Positions 39,659 to 48,984 of a stretch of 64,000 nt of DNA are shown here, one piece after another. The stretch spans positions 620,001 through 684,000 of the forward strand of contig DLHG01000013.1 of NCBI GenBank assembly GCA_002483105.1, in the 5' to 3' direction. Origin of the DNA: Bacteroidetes bacterium UBA7674. Its GTDB lineage: Bacteria; Bacteroidota; Bacteroidia; Chitinophagales; Chitinophagaceae. Position 1 is the stretch's first letter; each line of letters starts with the position of its first letter. The notes under the pieces were generated by a model. That model saw nothing but the letters and a program-made list of their open reading frames with translations. It did no database searches and was not told where the DNA came from. The position numbers and the translations under genes are program-made.

Positions 39659-40345
39659 TTACCATTTTTTACCGGGGTCTTTCGCCGGAGGAGCCATTGC
39701 TTCTGACGTTTTATCTATCTTACTACTGAAGAAACGTCCTTCAAATACTTCATCGAGGTTACTCGGCCCGCTACCAGGAGCTGCAACCTGTTGCTTAGAA
39801 AGATATCCCCTTGCGTCGGGATAATACAACCAGAATGCAGGATAGTCTGTGCCGTTCTCCTTAACAACGGGAGCCATAGCTACGATGCGGACCACCATTT
39901 TATTGTCCTTTTTGAGCATTATCCAATCTTCCTTTATTTGCAGGGAGGTTACCATATTGCCCGTAAGCCCCTGATCCTTTAATGACTTTATGTTACCGGG
40001 GGGCAGTTCTTTTTCGAAACGGTCGGTTGTGTAGACTTTATTCGACTCTATCTCTCCATTATACAAGCCATTCAGCAATACATCGCCGATGGAAGGGTGT
40101 ATAGAGGTAAGTGCGAGCAGATCATTTCCTTTGTCGGAAAGGTCTATAGTGCGCCAAACACGTTTTTTCCAGGCAACATCTTCTTCTTTTATCATCTCCC
40201 ATTCCTTAGTGTAAGGGTGGTCAGCACGATACGACTCAGGAGTTGTCTCACGAATCACGCCGCTAAACTTCTCGCTTGATTGGGCGAAAACTGCATTAGT
40301 GCTCAATAGAGCACAGAGGATCATGGAAACGGGTAGTTCCTTCAT
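39659..40345 (-). CDS. GldN/PorN-family exported protein
   Basis: A 228-residue protein with signal peptide ending NAVFAQ. The body shows the GldN pattern: EDVAWKKRVWRTIDLSDKGND, SIGDVLLNGLYNGEIESNKVYTTDRFEKEL, LQIKEDWIMLKKDNKMVVRIVAMAP and PAFWLYYPDARGYLSKQQV. The end LDEVFEGRFFSSKID is the characteristic end. GldN/PorN is a periplasmic ring part of the type IX secretion and gliding machinery. Here the usual gldK-L-M partners are absent and the gene sits between ccmB and ccmC, so it is likely a paralogue rather than the core subunit. Confidence 0.85.
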   Translation of the reverse strand: MKELPVSMILCALLSTNAVFAQSSEKFSGVIRETTPESYRADHPYTKEWEMIKEEDVAWKKRVWRTIDLSDKGNDLLALTSIHPSIGDVLLNGLYNGEIESNKVYTTDRFEKELPPGNIKSLKDQGLTGNMVTSLQIKEDWIMLKKDNKMVVRIVAMAPVVKENGTDYPAFWLYYPDARGYLSKQQVAAPGSGPSNLDEVFEGRFFSSKIDKTSEAMAPPAKDPGKKW

Positions 40346-40409
40346 ATAGGAGATAATTTGAAACTGAAATTATAGATAATTTCTGAATATTTTATAAAAT
40401 ATTGGAATG

Positions 40410-41111
40410 CTATTCCTGCCAGAGAAAGGGAAATAGGATGACCCCGAGAATAATAATGAGCACGTCGAGCAAAAGCAACACAATTGCCAGCATCCACCAA
40501 CCTGGCTGATAAACTGGTGCAATGGCCTTAGTGGCCAGGTTGCTCAATATCATCAGCATTGGGGTAACGAGGGGGAAGCCCAGAATAGCCATGAGGGCGG
40601 CATTCTGCTGGGCACGGGCAGCTATGGCCGACAAAAAGGTGAATACGGCCGAAAGGCTGATACTGCCTACTGTAGCAATGGCTACAAACAGCCCTGTCTG
40701 TACCAGTGGCCAACCGAGGAGTATAGAGAACAGGACGAGGCTCACCAGGCTCATAAGCACCATAAGGATGGTGCTATAGAACATCTTCGCCAGCATAAAG
40801 GTGGCAGGTTTTACCAATGTATAGTAATACCGGAAGCGGGCAGGGGACTCTTGTAAAAAACTCTTGGCAACTGAATTGACAGCCACAAACAGCTGTATAA
40901 GCCAGAAAAGGGCATTCCATACTTTGGCTTCAGGTTGGCCGTTCATGATATATACCACGAAGACGGTAGAGCCAACGTAGAGCATCACGCCGAAGAGTGT
41001 GTGCTTCTGCCTCCACTCTATGAGCAGGTCTTTACGAACGAGGGATATGAAGTTGCCTTGTGCCAATGTGCAAATGTAATGCGGTAATTCGATAAAGCGG
41101 TAAGGTGACAT
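40410..41111 (-). CDS. ccmB: CcmB-like haem exporter subunit
   Basis: A 233-residue membrane protein with about six helices. The N-terminal RKDLLIEWRQKHTLFGVMLYVG matches the CcmB start (x-K-D-L-x-x-E-x-R-x-x). The AVNSVAKSFLQESPARFRYYYTL and FPLVTPMLMILSNLATKA blocks are also typical. CcmB is the membrane partner of the CcmA ATPase in ABC-type haem export; ccmA is not nearby. It begins a minus-strand order of ccmB, GldN-like, ccmC, ccmD. Confidence 0.85.
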   Translation of the reverse strand: MSPYRFIELPHYICTLAQGNFISLVRKDLLIEWRQKHTLFGVMLYVGSTVFVVYIMNGQPEAKVWNALFWLIQLFVAVNSVAKSFLQESPARFRYYYTLVKPATFMLAKMFYSTILMVLMSLVSLVLFSILLGWPLVQTGLFVAIATVGSISLSAVFTFLSAIAARAQQNAALMAILGFPLVTPMLMILSNLATKAIAPVYQPGWWMLAIVLLLLDVLIIILGVILFPFLWQE

Positions 41112-41162
41112 CAGTCAGTGGTTACTCTGTATATTTAATTTTACCTTAGCTGACGTTAATGT

Positions 41163-42815
41163 ATGCTTGATCTCTGGAAGGTATTAGCCGGTATTGCCAT
41201 TTTTATCCTGGGAATGAATTTCCTGGAGACGGCATTGCACGCGCTGTCGGGGAGGAAGTTCAAGCTGTTTTTAAGGAAGCAGACCGCCCGCCCCTTGTCG
41301 GCTATAGGTGGTGGGGCAATAGCCACAGGCATACTTCAAAGCAGCTCCCTGGTGAGCCTGATAGTGCTGGCAATGGTGGGTGCGGGCACACTGCCAATGC
41401 GCAATGCCCTGGCAGTGATACTAGGCTCTAATGTAGGCACTACATTATCATCCTGGATATTCGCTCTTATCGGGTTTAATTTCAATATTGAAACACTGGC
41501 GCTTCCTGCTATTGCAATCGCGGGTATCATGCGGATGGCAGTAAAAGGTAAGGACACTGCCTATAACTTCTTTTCTTTCCTGTTAGGCATCGGGCTGCTC
41601 TTCCTCGGTTTGGAGATGACAAAGACGGGTATGGAGGAGGCCATAAAGCTATTTGATATCGCTTCCCTGCAGGAGTATCCCGCTATCATATACCTCATTG
41701 CAGGTTTTATCATCGCCTCATTGATACAGTCCAGTTCAGCCACGGTAGTAATAGCGCTCAGTGCGTTGCATACTAACTCTATTACATTGTATGGGGCTGC
41801 GGCCATCGTATTGGGTGCAGAGATAGGCACAACTATTAAATTGCTGATAGTCTCGGCGGGCAAAGAGCCTGCGATGAAAAGAGTGGCCTGGGGCAACTTC
41901 ATCTTTAATATAGCCGGCAGCCTGGTCATTTTCATACTGCTCGGGCAGATACTGGATCTTATTACCGGATACTTTAGTATTTCTGATCACCTTATTGCCC
42001 TGGCATTTTTCCAGACATTTGTCAATGTTCTTTCCATCATCATTTTCTATCCTTTTCTCAATCTCATTGCAGGATTCCTGGAGAAGCGATTTATTAGCGA
42101 CCATAAGGTGACGAAATTCATCAGCAAAATACCGGTTGCTGATGTTGACATGGCCATAACCGCTATGCGAAATGAGTCGCAGTATTTTCTTAAAATGGTA
42201 ATGCAATACACTGTCGATGTTTTTGATGCAGATGCCCCCGGGATGTTTGAAAAAGATATCCCCGAGCACTATAAGGAGGGGCATCAGGCGGAGAAATACG
42301 ACCTCATTAAGCAACTTCATGGTGATATATACACCTACTATATATCGGCGCAAGACCTGCAACACACTAAGGGACAGTCTAACGACCTGGACCGTTTAAT
42401 GTCATCGGTGCGTAACGGGATGTATGCAGCAAAGAGTATGAAGGATGCTGTGCCGGACATAGCGCAATTGAAGAACTCGGGGAACGAGATCAAATACAAT
42501 TTCTACAAGAGTTCGTTGCAGAAAGCGTTCCCTATGGTTCAGGGCATGGCTGCCTTGTTGCTGACAGATAATTCCGCATCCGTTTTTGAAGACCTTGCTG
42601 CGATACAGAAGGAGGTGCAGGAGAGTTATACCATTACTCTACAGCAACTCTATGCTCAGCCGGTTAAGCTCTCGGAGATAGAGATATCCACTATCATCAA
42701 TTTTAACCGGGAAATGTACACTGCCTACAAGTCTTTAATCTTTAGCCTCAAGGACTTGCTGCTCAATGATGATGAGGCTAAATACTTTGATGTGCTTCCG
42801 GGTTTTATCAGGTAG
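41163..42815 (+). CDS. Na/Pi cotransporter-family protein with PhoU-like C-terminal region
   Basis: A 550-residue membrane protein. Two inverted Na_Pi repeats carry QSSSLVSLIVLAMVGAGTL and QSSSATVVIALSALHTNS (the QSSS motif of this family). GAEIGTTIKLLIVSAGKEP and GSNVGTTLSSWIF are the paired GxxxGTT sites. After about residue 310 a cytoplasmic helical PhoU-like region follows (EHYKEGHQAEKYDLIKQLHGDIYTYY ...). Na/Pi proteins take up phosphate or other anions with sodium. It diverges from ccmB. The substrate in bacteria is often uncertain. Confidence 0.9.
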   Translation: MLDLWKVLAGIAIFILGMNFLETALHALSGRKFKLFLRKQTARPLSAIGGGAIATGILQSSSLVSLIVLAMVGAGTLPMRNALAVILGSNVGTTLSSWIFALIGFNFNIETLALPAIAIAGIMRMAVKGKDTAYNFFSFLLGIGLLFLGLEMTKTGMEEAIKLFDIASLQEYPAIIYLIAGFIIASLIQSSSATVVIALSALHTNSITLYGAAAIVLGAEIGTTIKLLIVSAGKEPAMKRVAWGNFIFNIAGSLVIFILLGQILDLITGYFSISDHLIALAFFQTFVNVLSIIIFYPFLNLIAGFLEKRFISDHKVTKFISKIPVADVDMAITAMRNESQYFLKMVMQYTVDVFDADAPGMFEKDIPEHYKEGHQAEKYDLIKQLHGDIYTYYISAQDLQHTKGQSNDLDRLMSSVRNGMYAAKSMKDAVPDIAQLKNSGNEIKYNFYKSSLQKAFPMVQGMAALLLTDNSASVFEDLAAIQKEVQESYTITLQQLYAQPVKLSEIEISTIINFNREMYTAYKSLIFSLKDLLLNDDEAKYFDVLPGFIR

Positions 42816-42851
42816 GTTAATACAGTAAGAACTCCACAACGTATTGTAAAT

Positions 42852-42869
42852 GTCTGCTGTAGCAGACAG
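42852..42869. repeat. Small hairpin after the Na/Pi gene
   Basis: TGTCTGCT-GT-AGCAGACA, 36 bp after the stop codon. No T-tract follows. Confidence 0.5.
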
Positions 42870-42910
42870 CTTCGCTTTGTCCGGGAACTTGTCTGAGTTA
42901 AGGTTTAAAC

Positions 42911-42935
42911 AAAAAAAGCCGCTATATAGCGGCTT
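42911..42935 (-). terminator. Terminator of the tRNA-Leu/tRNA-Gly transcript
   Basis: AAGCCGCTATATAGCGGCTT is a perfect 20-bp palindrome followed, on the minus strand, by TTTTTTT. It lies 7 bp past the tRNA-Leu 3' end. Confidence 0.85.
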
Positions 42936-42942
42936 CTCTCTG

Positions 42943-43028
42943 TGCCCCGGGCCGGACTTGAACCGGCACGAGCATTGCTGCCCACAGGATTTTAAGTCCT
43001 GCGTGTCTACCAATTTCACCACCAGGGC
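42943..43028 (-). tRNA. trnL: tRNA-Leu (anticodon TAA)
   Basis: An 86-nt class II tRNA with acceptor stem GCCCTGG / CCGGGGC (one T:G pair), D-loop TGGTAGAC, anticodon loop ACTTAAAAT (anticodon TAA), a long variable arm and T-loop GGTTCAAGTCC. The CCA end is not encoded. It is read with tRNA-Gly, 61 bp upstream. Confidence 0.93.
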
Positions 43029-43089
43029 AACTTGGGCACTAACGTGCTCAAACAAAAAATTCCAAACCGATGGCTTGGAATTTCTTTTG

Positions 43090-43162
43090 AGCGGAAGACG
43101 AGACTCGAACCCGCGACCCTCACCTTGGCAAGGTGATGCTCTACCAACTGAGCTACTTCCGC
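43090..43162 (-). tRNA. trnG: tRNA-Gly (anticodon GCC)
   Basis: A 73-nt tRNA with acceptor stem GCGGAAG / CTTCCGC, D-arm AGCTCAGTTGGTAGAGC, anticodon loop TTGCCAA (GCC) and T-loop GGGTTCGAGTCTC. The CCA end is not encoded. It is followed on the minus strand by tRNA-Leu and the shared terminator at 42911. Confidence 0.95.
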
Positions 43163-43443
43163 ATACGTTTTAAGAACTTTGGAGTGCAAAGATATAAGTA
43201 CTGAAATGAAAAAGCAAAACTCTTTTCAAAGAAATATTTCTTTAAGATGACATAGCGGTGAAATTGAGGTTTTAGGGGACTTTAGCATTGATTTTGCTTG
43301 GCAAAGACAGGAATGCCCGTGCCAACTGGCATGGATTTTTAGGCAAGCAAGTATTATAAGGTATTGATGGCTGCTACTGGTATTTTGTATATTTTCGATG
43401 CTATTAGAAATTGTAAAACAGGCCAGGGTTAAACAAAGACTAT

Positions 43444-43881
43444 ATGACACAAACCGTTAATGATGTAATACTTGCAGAAGACGATAATGACGATGCATAC
43501 ATTTTCAGAGTAGCAGTAGAAGAAACAACTTATCCGATCATTATCAGGCATGCAGAAGATGGCGAAAAGCTATTTATGCTGCTGAAAGAGCAAATTCCTG
43601 ATATTCTTTTCTTAGACATACAGATGCCTTGCAAAGATGGCATGGCTTGCATAATGGAAATACGCAAGGACAGGAAGTATGATAACATGCCTGTTATTAT
43701 GTATTCAGCAATGGCATTCGGGAAGTACGTTGACCATTGTTTTGAGAACGGGGCTAACTTTTTCTTACCCAAAACGGGAAGCCTTGATACATTGGTCAGC
43801 AAGCTGAAATATATTTTCTCCCTGAACTGGAAAGCCTATATGCACTATCCTACAAAACAGGATTTTGTACTTAGTGCATAG
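43444..43881 (+). CDS. Single-domain response regulator (CheY-like)
   Basis: A 145-residue receiver domain. The acidic pocket is at EDDND near residue 12, the phosphoacceptor Asp lies in LFLDIQMPCKDG near residue 59, and the conserved Ser/Thr and Lys are in MYSAMA and FLPKTG. No output domain; the tail (YMHYPTKQDFVL) is unlike DNA-binding domains. These Bacteroidota regulators act as phosphorelay partners. No kinase adjoins it; a strong terminator follows at 43905-43948. Confidence 0.88.
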   Translation: MTQTVNDVILAEDDNDDAYIFRVAVEETTYPIIIRHAEDGEKLFMLLKEQIPDILFLDIQMPCKDGMACIMEIRKDRKYDNMPVIMYSAMAFGKYVDHCFENGANFFLPKTGSLDTLVSKLKYIFSLNWKAYMHYPTKQDFVLSA

Positions 43882-43904
43882 TTGAATCCAGATGACTTTA
43901 AGCA

Positions 43905-43948
43905 GATCTAAATAAAAATAGCTCGTGTGAGCCATTTTTATTTAGATC
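43905..43948. terminator. Bidirectional terminator with 20-bp arms
   Basis: GATCTAAATAAAAAT(a)GCTC-GTGT-GAGC(c)ATTTTTATTTAGATC, one mismatch. It separates the plus-strand response regulator from the convergent DUF1772 gene (stop at 43950). Confidence 0.88.
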
Positions 43949-43949
43949 A

Positions 43950-44435
43950 TTATGTTTTTTTGATACAGGCAAGTATCATAAGCAGGAGTGATAATGTTGA
44001 TGAAACTACGCGAATAAGATTGAGATTATTCCACCTCGTTTCAAAAGCCGTACGTTGTGCGCTTATTTGCTCAGCCGTTGCTGTATCTATATTGAAAGCA
44101 TCAATAGCATTGTTGAGTGGTATGTTGCCCAAAGCTGTTACAGCGAATGCTCCTCCGAAGTAAATGATAGTAGCGGCTAGAAGTAGTTTAAATACAGCCG
44201 GGTTGCTGTAATGTAAGTAAGTACTTACCGGCAGCAATAGTAAAATACCCATGAAGCAGGCCAGGAACAGCGGGTTCTGTATTTCTCTATTGATAGACTG
44301 GAATGCCCTGATGTATTCGGCATCAGCCAGTTTGCCTAAGCCCCCCGTGACTGAATAAGAGAAAGCGAAAAACAATCCGGCCATCAGGCCTGTGATGGTA
44401 GTAGTGGCGATGAGGACGATGTCTGTTGTTTTCAT
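43950..44435 (-). CDS. DUF1772 (anthrone oxygenase-like) membrane protein
   Basis: The ATG at 44435 gives 161 residues with four helices. The layout TTTITGLMAGLFFAFSYSVTGGLGKL, AFQSINREIQNPLFLACFMG, a loop with LLLAATIIYFGGAFAVTALGNIPLNNAID and a final W-N-x-x-N-x-x-R (RWNNLNLIRVVSS) is the DUF1772 pattern. In fungi related proteins act on anthrones; the bacterial role is unknown. It reads away from the lipoprotein gene at 44519 on the same strand; the hairpin at 44466 separates them. Confidence 0.88.
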   Translation of the reverse strand: MKTTDIVLIATTTITGLMAGLFFAFSYSVTGGLGKLADAEYIRAFQSINREIQNPLFLACFMGILLLLPVSTYLHYSNPAVFKLLLAATIIYFGGAFAVTALGNIPLNNAIDAFNIDTATAEQISAQRTAFETRWNNLNLIRVVSSTLSLLLMILACIKKT

Positions 44436-44465
44436 ATTAAACAAAGCTAATAAACACAAAAATAA

Positions 44466-44489
44466 AACGGAACTCAATTGAGTTCCGTT
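44466..44489 (-). terminator. Terminator of the lipoprotein gene at 44519
   Basis: AACGGAACTC-AATT-GAGTTCCGTT followed on the minus strand by TTATTTTTGTG. Confidence 0.8.
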
Positions 44490-44518
44490 ATGGGGCATTT
44501 CAAAAGGGGAATATTATT

Positions 44519-45238
44519 TTACAAAGTCCTGTTGCCTGTCCAGGTGCCTTGGGTATTATCGGTAGTGTTTTTCCATGTCCCTGTTATATAGTCGGTACCT
44601 TGAAATTCGCCTTTTACTTCTATTCCGTTTTGGTTGAAGTCCACCTTTCCGTTAATTAGTACGCCTTCCATCGGCGCATTGCCACCCTGCGTTACTATGG
44701 AATACTCCTCACCACTAATAGCCATATTGAAGATGCCGTTATCATCACCGGTATACGTCCCTTCATAGTTTTTGATCAGCATTGTTGAAGTCTCCTTGTA
44801 TACTGCAACCGTGACTGTATGACCAGGTATGGTCAATTGAACACTTGGGTTTTGACCATTGGCTTCAACAGAGAAAAGAGCCTGTACGGTTTGTCCGTCA
44901 ATAGTGCCTGTGAATAAAGCATTAGTAATAGGCTGGCCGGGTGCCCAACCTGAAAGTGACGTAGTAGTAAGGGTAGCATTTTTGCCATCGAAAGCCACTA
45001 ATGCAGAAACCTCGGTGCCTGTGTTGTACAGATACAAAGCTATAGTGCCCGTAGATCCTACGATCACACCTTTATAGACACCTGCGCTGCTGGTATTATG
45101 TTCAGCTTTGGCTTCCGGTGTTGTGATACAAGTTGTACATTTGTAAGGTTCCGGAGTAGGCGGAGTTGTTTCATCATCCTTCTTACAGGCACTCATAATG
45201 GTGAAAACTGACAAAAGCAGTAGTAAAGATTTTTTCAT
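44519..45238 (-). CDS. Lipoprotein with repeated beta domain
   Basis: The ATG at 45238 gives 239 residues with signal peptide ending FTIMSACKKDD (lipid Cys at 18) and a Pro/Thr linker with CTTC (KCTTCITTP). The body is made of two similar beta halves with VYKGVIVGSTGTIALYLYN ... TGTIDGQTVQALFSVE and YEGTYTGDDNGIFNMAISGEEYS ... VKGEFQGTDYITGTWKNT. The G-x-(Y/W)-x-G-T/D pattern resembles small calycin-like or DUF-type barrels. No family is named. It diverges from the propeller kinase gene at 45270, sharing the upstream gap. Confidence 0.7.
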   Translation of the reverse strand: MKKSLLLLLSVFTIMSACKKDDETTPPTPEPYKCTTCITTPEAKAEHNTSSAGVYKGVIVGSTGTIALYLYNTGTEVSALVAFDGKNATLTTTSLSGWAPGQPITNALFTGTIDGQTVQALFSVEANGQNPSVQLTIPGHTVTVAVYKETSTMLIKNYEGTYTGDDNGIFNMAISGEEYSIVTQGGNAPMEGVLINGKVDFNQNGIEVKGEFQGTDYITGTWKNTTDNTQGTWTGNRTL

Positions 45239-45269
45239 AAAATACATTTTTTGTGAATTTCTCCACAAG

Positions 45270-48200
45270 ATGCGGCTAATGGTCAATTTCAAAAATGTGA
45301 TATTAGTAGTAAGAGGCTGTTCTAAGCCAGCGTGTTTACTGATTCCAATTCTTTTACTCGCATTCTTCGGTACATCTGTAGCACAACAACACAGGCTTCT
45401 TTTTCATGCCGTTGGTGTGAACGAAGGCCTTTCTCACAACTCTGTATATTCTTTACTGCAAGACAAAAGTGGCTATGTATGGGCGGGTACTGCCGACGGG
45501 CTTAACCGGTATGATGGAAGACAAGTAAAAGTATATCGTCCTGCTGATGCAATGCAAAATGCTGAAGCTGCCTATATACGCAACCGCCTTGTAGAAGACA
45601 AGCAAGGTAATATATGGTACGTCTGCTATACGGGTATATATTGCCTGAACAAGAAGCTTGACCGCCTGGAAAGAAAGTTGGAACTAAAAAGCTTAACGGC
45701 TTTATATTTTTTGGATAGAAATGGAGTCCTATGGTTGCACGACCTGAACAGGGGTATTGTCAGTTATAATATATTCACAGGAAAAACTGTCCTGTATCCT
45801 TATCCATTTTCTTTTGAGTATAGCAGGTATAGAAACCTTAGAGTAACAACAGACGACAGGCAATTCCTTTGGGTAAGTCTTTATGATAATGGTACCTACT
45901 ATCGTTTTGATGTAAATAGTAAAAAGTATAAAGAGCTTCGCTATAAAGATAAGATCACGTTGATGGCTTGTGAAGGAAGCCGGCTTTGGTTATCAGACGA
46001 CAAGGCCGTTGATGTATTTGACGCGGCACAAATGCGCTTGTTCAGTAGTGTGAAATGGAAGGGAGGATCGTTATCAAAGGCAAAGTTATTGCGGGATAGT
46101 AAGGGTCATGTATTTATATCGGCACATTCGTATGGTTTGTATTGTGTGGATGACAAGGGGAACATTTTAGATAGTCATCAACGAGACAGCTATGTTAGCA
46201 ATACCATTCCATCGGATAATGTCACAGATATAATAGAGGATAGAAGTGGTAATCTCTGGGTGAGTACTGATGCAGGGGGAATAGCATATGCAGACCTTAA
46301 AACACCGCCTTTTGGTAAATTTCCGTTAGATGAAAGAGATCATCCGCAACTGAAAGACTTTATTATATGGAGCATCTATGAGGGGAGAGATGGCAAAATA
46401 TGGTTTGGAAACATAGGAAACGGGCTGAATATATACGATGCCCAAACAGGCAGCTTGCAACAAATACCCCTTCCGGATGGAAGAAAGGATATTCATGTGC
46501 GCACCATTTATGAGAGCACGGACAACAAGGTGTGGGTAGGGTATAGTAATGGCGTAGGATATATGCAGGGTAATATTCTTAAGAAAGTAGAACCGGGTTG
46601 GCAAGGTGAGGATAATATCGTGTATGAACTTTTAAATAAAGGTGATGATACTATGTTGGTCGCAACTGCGCTGGGACCGAAAATATTATTTCGTAAGAAT
46701 GGCAAATGGGAGGAACAGAAACAAATACTGCAGTATAGCCTGAAACGTAAAGTGACGGATATCATACCAGATAAAAATGGCAAGTACTGGATGGTTTTTC
46801 CTGCCTGGGGTTTATTATCCGTAAGTTATGATGGAGAGCATTTTCAGGAAGTCGATAGCTTCTTAGGTAATATGGCGCTAAGAAGTGTGCATAGGGATGA
46901 ACTCGAACCATACATACTATGGGTGGCAAGCGGTACCGGCCTTTGGAAATTTGATTCGCGGTCCGGGAAGGCTATATTGTTCAATACCAAACATGGTCTT
47001 CCGAATGCCAATATATATGGTGTGCTGGAAGATGAAGCTCATGATATTTGGGTCAGCACCAATGGCGGCCTTAGTTGTTATAAACGTAAACAAAACAGTT
47101 TTAGTAATTACTTCTATAATAACGGGTTACAAAGCAATGAATTTAATTCAGGAGCTTTCCATAAAGGGTATTCAGGAAAATTATACTTTGGTGGAATTAA
47201 AGGATTCAATTGGCTTACAGGAAAGAGTGTAAGATTTGATACTGCAAAACCACAGGTAGTTATTACAGACATCATTGCCGGTGATAGCATTCTAATTCCG
47301 CATAGTGTTGTAGGGAATACTGTAGAGCTCTCTTACAAAAAGAATTCAATTACTATCAACGTAGCTGTAGCCGATTATACCAATCCCGACGCTAACCATG
47401 TTCGGTATAAACTCCTTGACTGGGATAAAAGCTGGAATGATTCCAAAACAGGAGAGATAAGATATGCAAGCCTGTTGCCGGGTGATTACACCTTATATAT
47501 ACATGGTGTCAGCAGTAACCAACAATTGAGTGCACCATATGTTATTAAGGTGCGGGTTAATGCCCCCTTTTGGCAACAAGTGTGGTTTAGGTGGGCTATG
47601 GCTCTTTCTGTAATGATAGTAATTGCATTGCTCACATACCTATGGTACAGGAGAAAGGTGAACTCGGCGCTGGAAGCCCTGGAAAGGGAAAAAATGCTTG
47701 CCGCCGAACGCAGTCGTATCAGCAGGGACTTGCACGACGACATAGGCGGGGCAATTACTAAAATAACATTGCTTAGCGAGTTGATACCTCTGCAGAATGA
47801 TGGGCGGGATAAAATGCTGGAAGATGTAAAGGCTATATCCTCTACCGCGCGGGAGGTATCTCAAAGCATGAGCGAGATAGTATGGGCGCTGCATACACAG
47901 CATGATACATTGGAAGGACTATTGTCTTACCTCAGGGAACAGGTACGGGAATTCCTGGAGCGGATAAATATCAGGTATGAGTTGCATTTTCCTGCTGAGC
48001 CCGGAATGATCCACCTGAGTGGCGAGCAACGGAGAAATATTCTGCTGGTGATAAAAGAGGCGCTGAATAACGTGGTGAAGCATAGTGATGCAAACCTGGT
48101 TCGCTTATCGTGTACACATGATGCCAGCGAGATCACCTTCGTTGTGACAGATGATGGCAAAGGCTTTGATATTACAAAGATGGAGGAGCAGGGTAATGGC

Positions 48201-48296
48201 CTGAGGAACATGCGGAAAAGAATGGAAAGTATGGGAGGCAAGATGGTCATTCTGCAAGGGAAAGGAACGAGTGTGGTATTTAGTATGCCGTTGTAG
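45270..48296 (+). CDS. Hybrid propeller sensor histidine kinase (Reg_prop, Y_Y_Y, HisKA_3)
   Basis: The ATG at 45270 gives 1008 residues; the frame from 45198 overlaps the divergent lipoprotein gene. After a signal or anchor segment (LLIPILLLAFFGTSVAQ), about 14 Reg_prop repeats form a double beta-propeller. The repeats carry W-V/A-G-T-x-x-G-L-x-x-Y-D/N blocks (VWAGTADGLNRYDG, IWFGNIGNGLNIYDA). A Y_Y_Y domain (near 690-765) and one membrane helix (WAMALSVMIVIALLTYLWY) follow. The kinase part has phospho-His in SRISRDLHDDIGGAI and a HATPase domain with VVTDDGKGFDI and GNGLRNM. It lies 54 bp before a LuxR regulator, its likely partner. Confidence 0.92.
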   Translation: MRLMVNFKNVILVVRGCSKPACLLIPILLLAFFGTSVAQQHRLLFHAVGVNEGLSHNSVYSLLQDKSGYVWAGTADGLNRYDGRQVKVYRPADAMQNAEAAYIRNRLVEDKQGNIWYVCYTGIYCLNKKLDRLERKLELKSLTALYFLDRNGVLWLHDLNRGIVSYNIFTGKTVLYPYPFSFEYSRYRNLRVTTDDRQFLWVSLYDNGTYYRFDVNSKKYKELRYKDKITLMACEGSRLWLSDDKAVDVFDAAQMRLFSSVKWKGGSLSKAKLLRDSKGHVFISAHSYGLYCVDDKGNILDSHQRDSYVSNTIPSDNVTDIIEDRSGNLWVSTDAGGIAYADLKTPPFGKFPLDERDHPQLKDFIIWSIYEGRDGKIWFGNIGNGLNIYDAQTGSLQQIPLPDGRKDIHVRTIYESTDNKVWVGYSNGVGYMQGNILKKVEPGWQGEDNIVYELLNKGDDTMLVATALGPKILFRKNGKWEEQKQILQYSLKRKVTDIIPDKNGKYWMVFPAWGLLSVSYDGEHFQEVDSFLGNMALRSVHRDELEPYILWVASGTGLWKFDSRSGKAILFNTKHGLPNANIYGVLEDEAHDIWVSTNGGLSCYKRKQNSFSNYFYNNGLQSNEFNSGAFHKGYSGKLYFGGIKGFNWLTGKSVRFDTAKPQVVITDIIAGDSILIPHSVVGNTVELSYKKNSITINVAVADYTNPDANHVRYKLLDWDKSWNDSKTGEIRYASLLPGDYTLYIHGVSSNQQLSAPYVIKVRVNAPFWQQVWFRWAMALSVMIVIALLTYLWYRRKVNSALEALEREKMLAAERSRISRDLHDDIGGAITKITLLSELIPLQNDGRDKMLEDVKAISSTAREVSQSMSEIVWALHTQHDTLEGLLSYLREQVREFLERINIRYELHFPAEPGMIHLSGEQRRNILLVIKEALNNVVKHSDANLVRLSCTHDASEITFVVTDDGKGFDITKMEEQGNGLRNMRKRMESMGGKMVILQGKGTSVVFSMPL

Positions 48297-48350
48297 GCCT
48301 ACTACTTTTTTCATATGGCATTTAAAGCCGCGGTAGCTTATTTTTATACT

Positions 48351-48983
48351 ATGGATGCACTTTTGCTGGTAGAAGATGATGATAAGATCAGGGAATACCT
48401 TACCACTCTTATAAACATGTCCGGGCTATTTAAGCTGGAAGCATCTTTTGCTTCGGCTGAGGCGGCGATGAAGTATGTGGAAAGTGGTAATGGTAAGAAT
48501 GTTGCATTGTTACTTACAGATATACAACTGCCGGGGAAGAGTGGGATAGAACTCATTGCATGGCTGAAGCCATTGCATCCGCATATACAATGCCTGGTGC
48601 TGAGTGCGTTTGATGACGCAGATAAGGTTTTTCGGGCGATAAAGGCCGGAGCTACAGGATATGTACTAAAGGGGATAGAAGCTCCGAAGCTTATTGACGC
48701 ACTGAAGGATGTATTGAAAGGGGGCTCGCCGATGAGCAGCCAGATAGCACGAAAGGTAGTAATGGCCTTTCAAAAGGATGTGCCTTATTTTGATGCCAAA
48801 GAAATGCTTACTGACAGGGAAAATGAGGTGCTGTTGTGGCTTTCCAAAGGATTTTCTTACCAGGAAATAGCGGATAAACTATTTCTTTCTGTTGAAACCA
48901 TACGCACTCATATCCGCAATATCTACGAAAAACTACAAGTGCGCAATAAGAAGGAGGCTATAAAGAAAGCAGGTTTGTATTAG
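48351..48983 (+). CDS. LuxR/NarL-family response regulator
   Basis: The ATG at 48351 gives 210 residues; the upstream frame is poor. The receiver domain has VEDDDKIREYL, the phosphoacceptor Asp in LLLTDIQLPGKSG near residue 56 and the conserved Lys in GYVLKG. The C-terminal LuxR helix-turn-helix (LTDRENEVLLWLSKGFSYQEI ... VETIRTHIRNIYEKLQVRNKKEAI) binds DNA. It pairs with the kinase ending at 48296. Target genes cannot be read from the sequence. Confidence 0.93.
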   Translation: MDALLLVEDDDKIREYLTTLINMSGLFKLEASFASAEAAMKYVESGNGKNVALLLTDIQLPGKSGIELIAWLKPLHPHIQCLVLSAFDDADKVFRAIKAGATGYVLKGIEAPKLIDALKDVLKGGSPMSSQIARKVVMAFQKDVPYFDAKEMLTDRENEVLLWLSKGFSYQEIADKLFLSVETIRTHIRNIYEKLQVRNKKEAIKKAGLY

Positions 48984-48984
48984 G

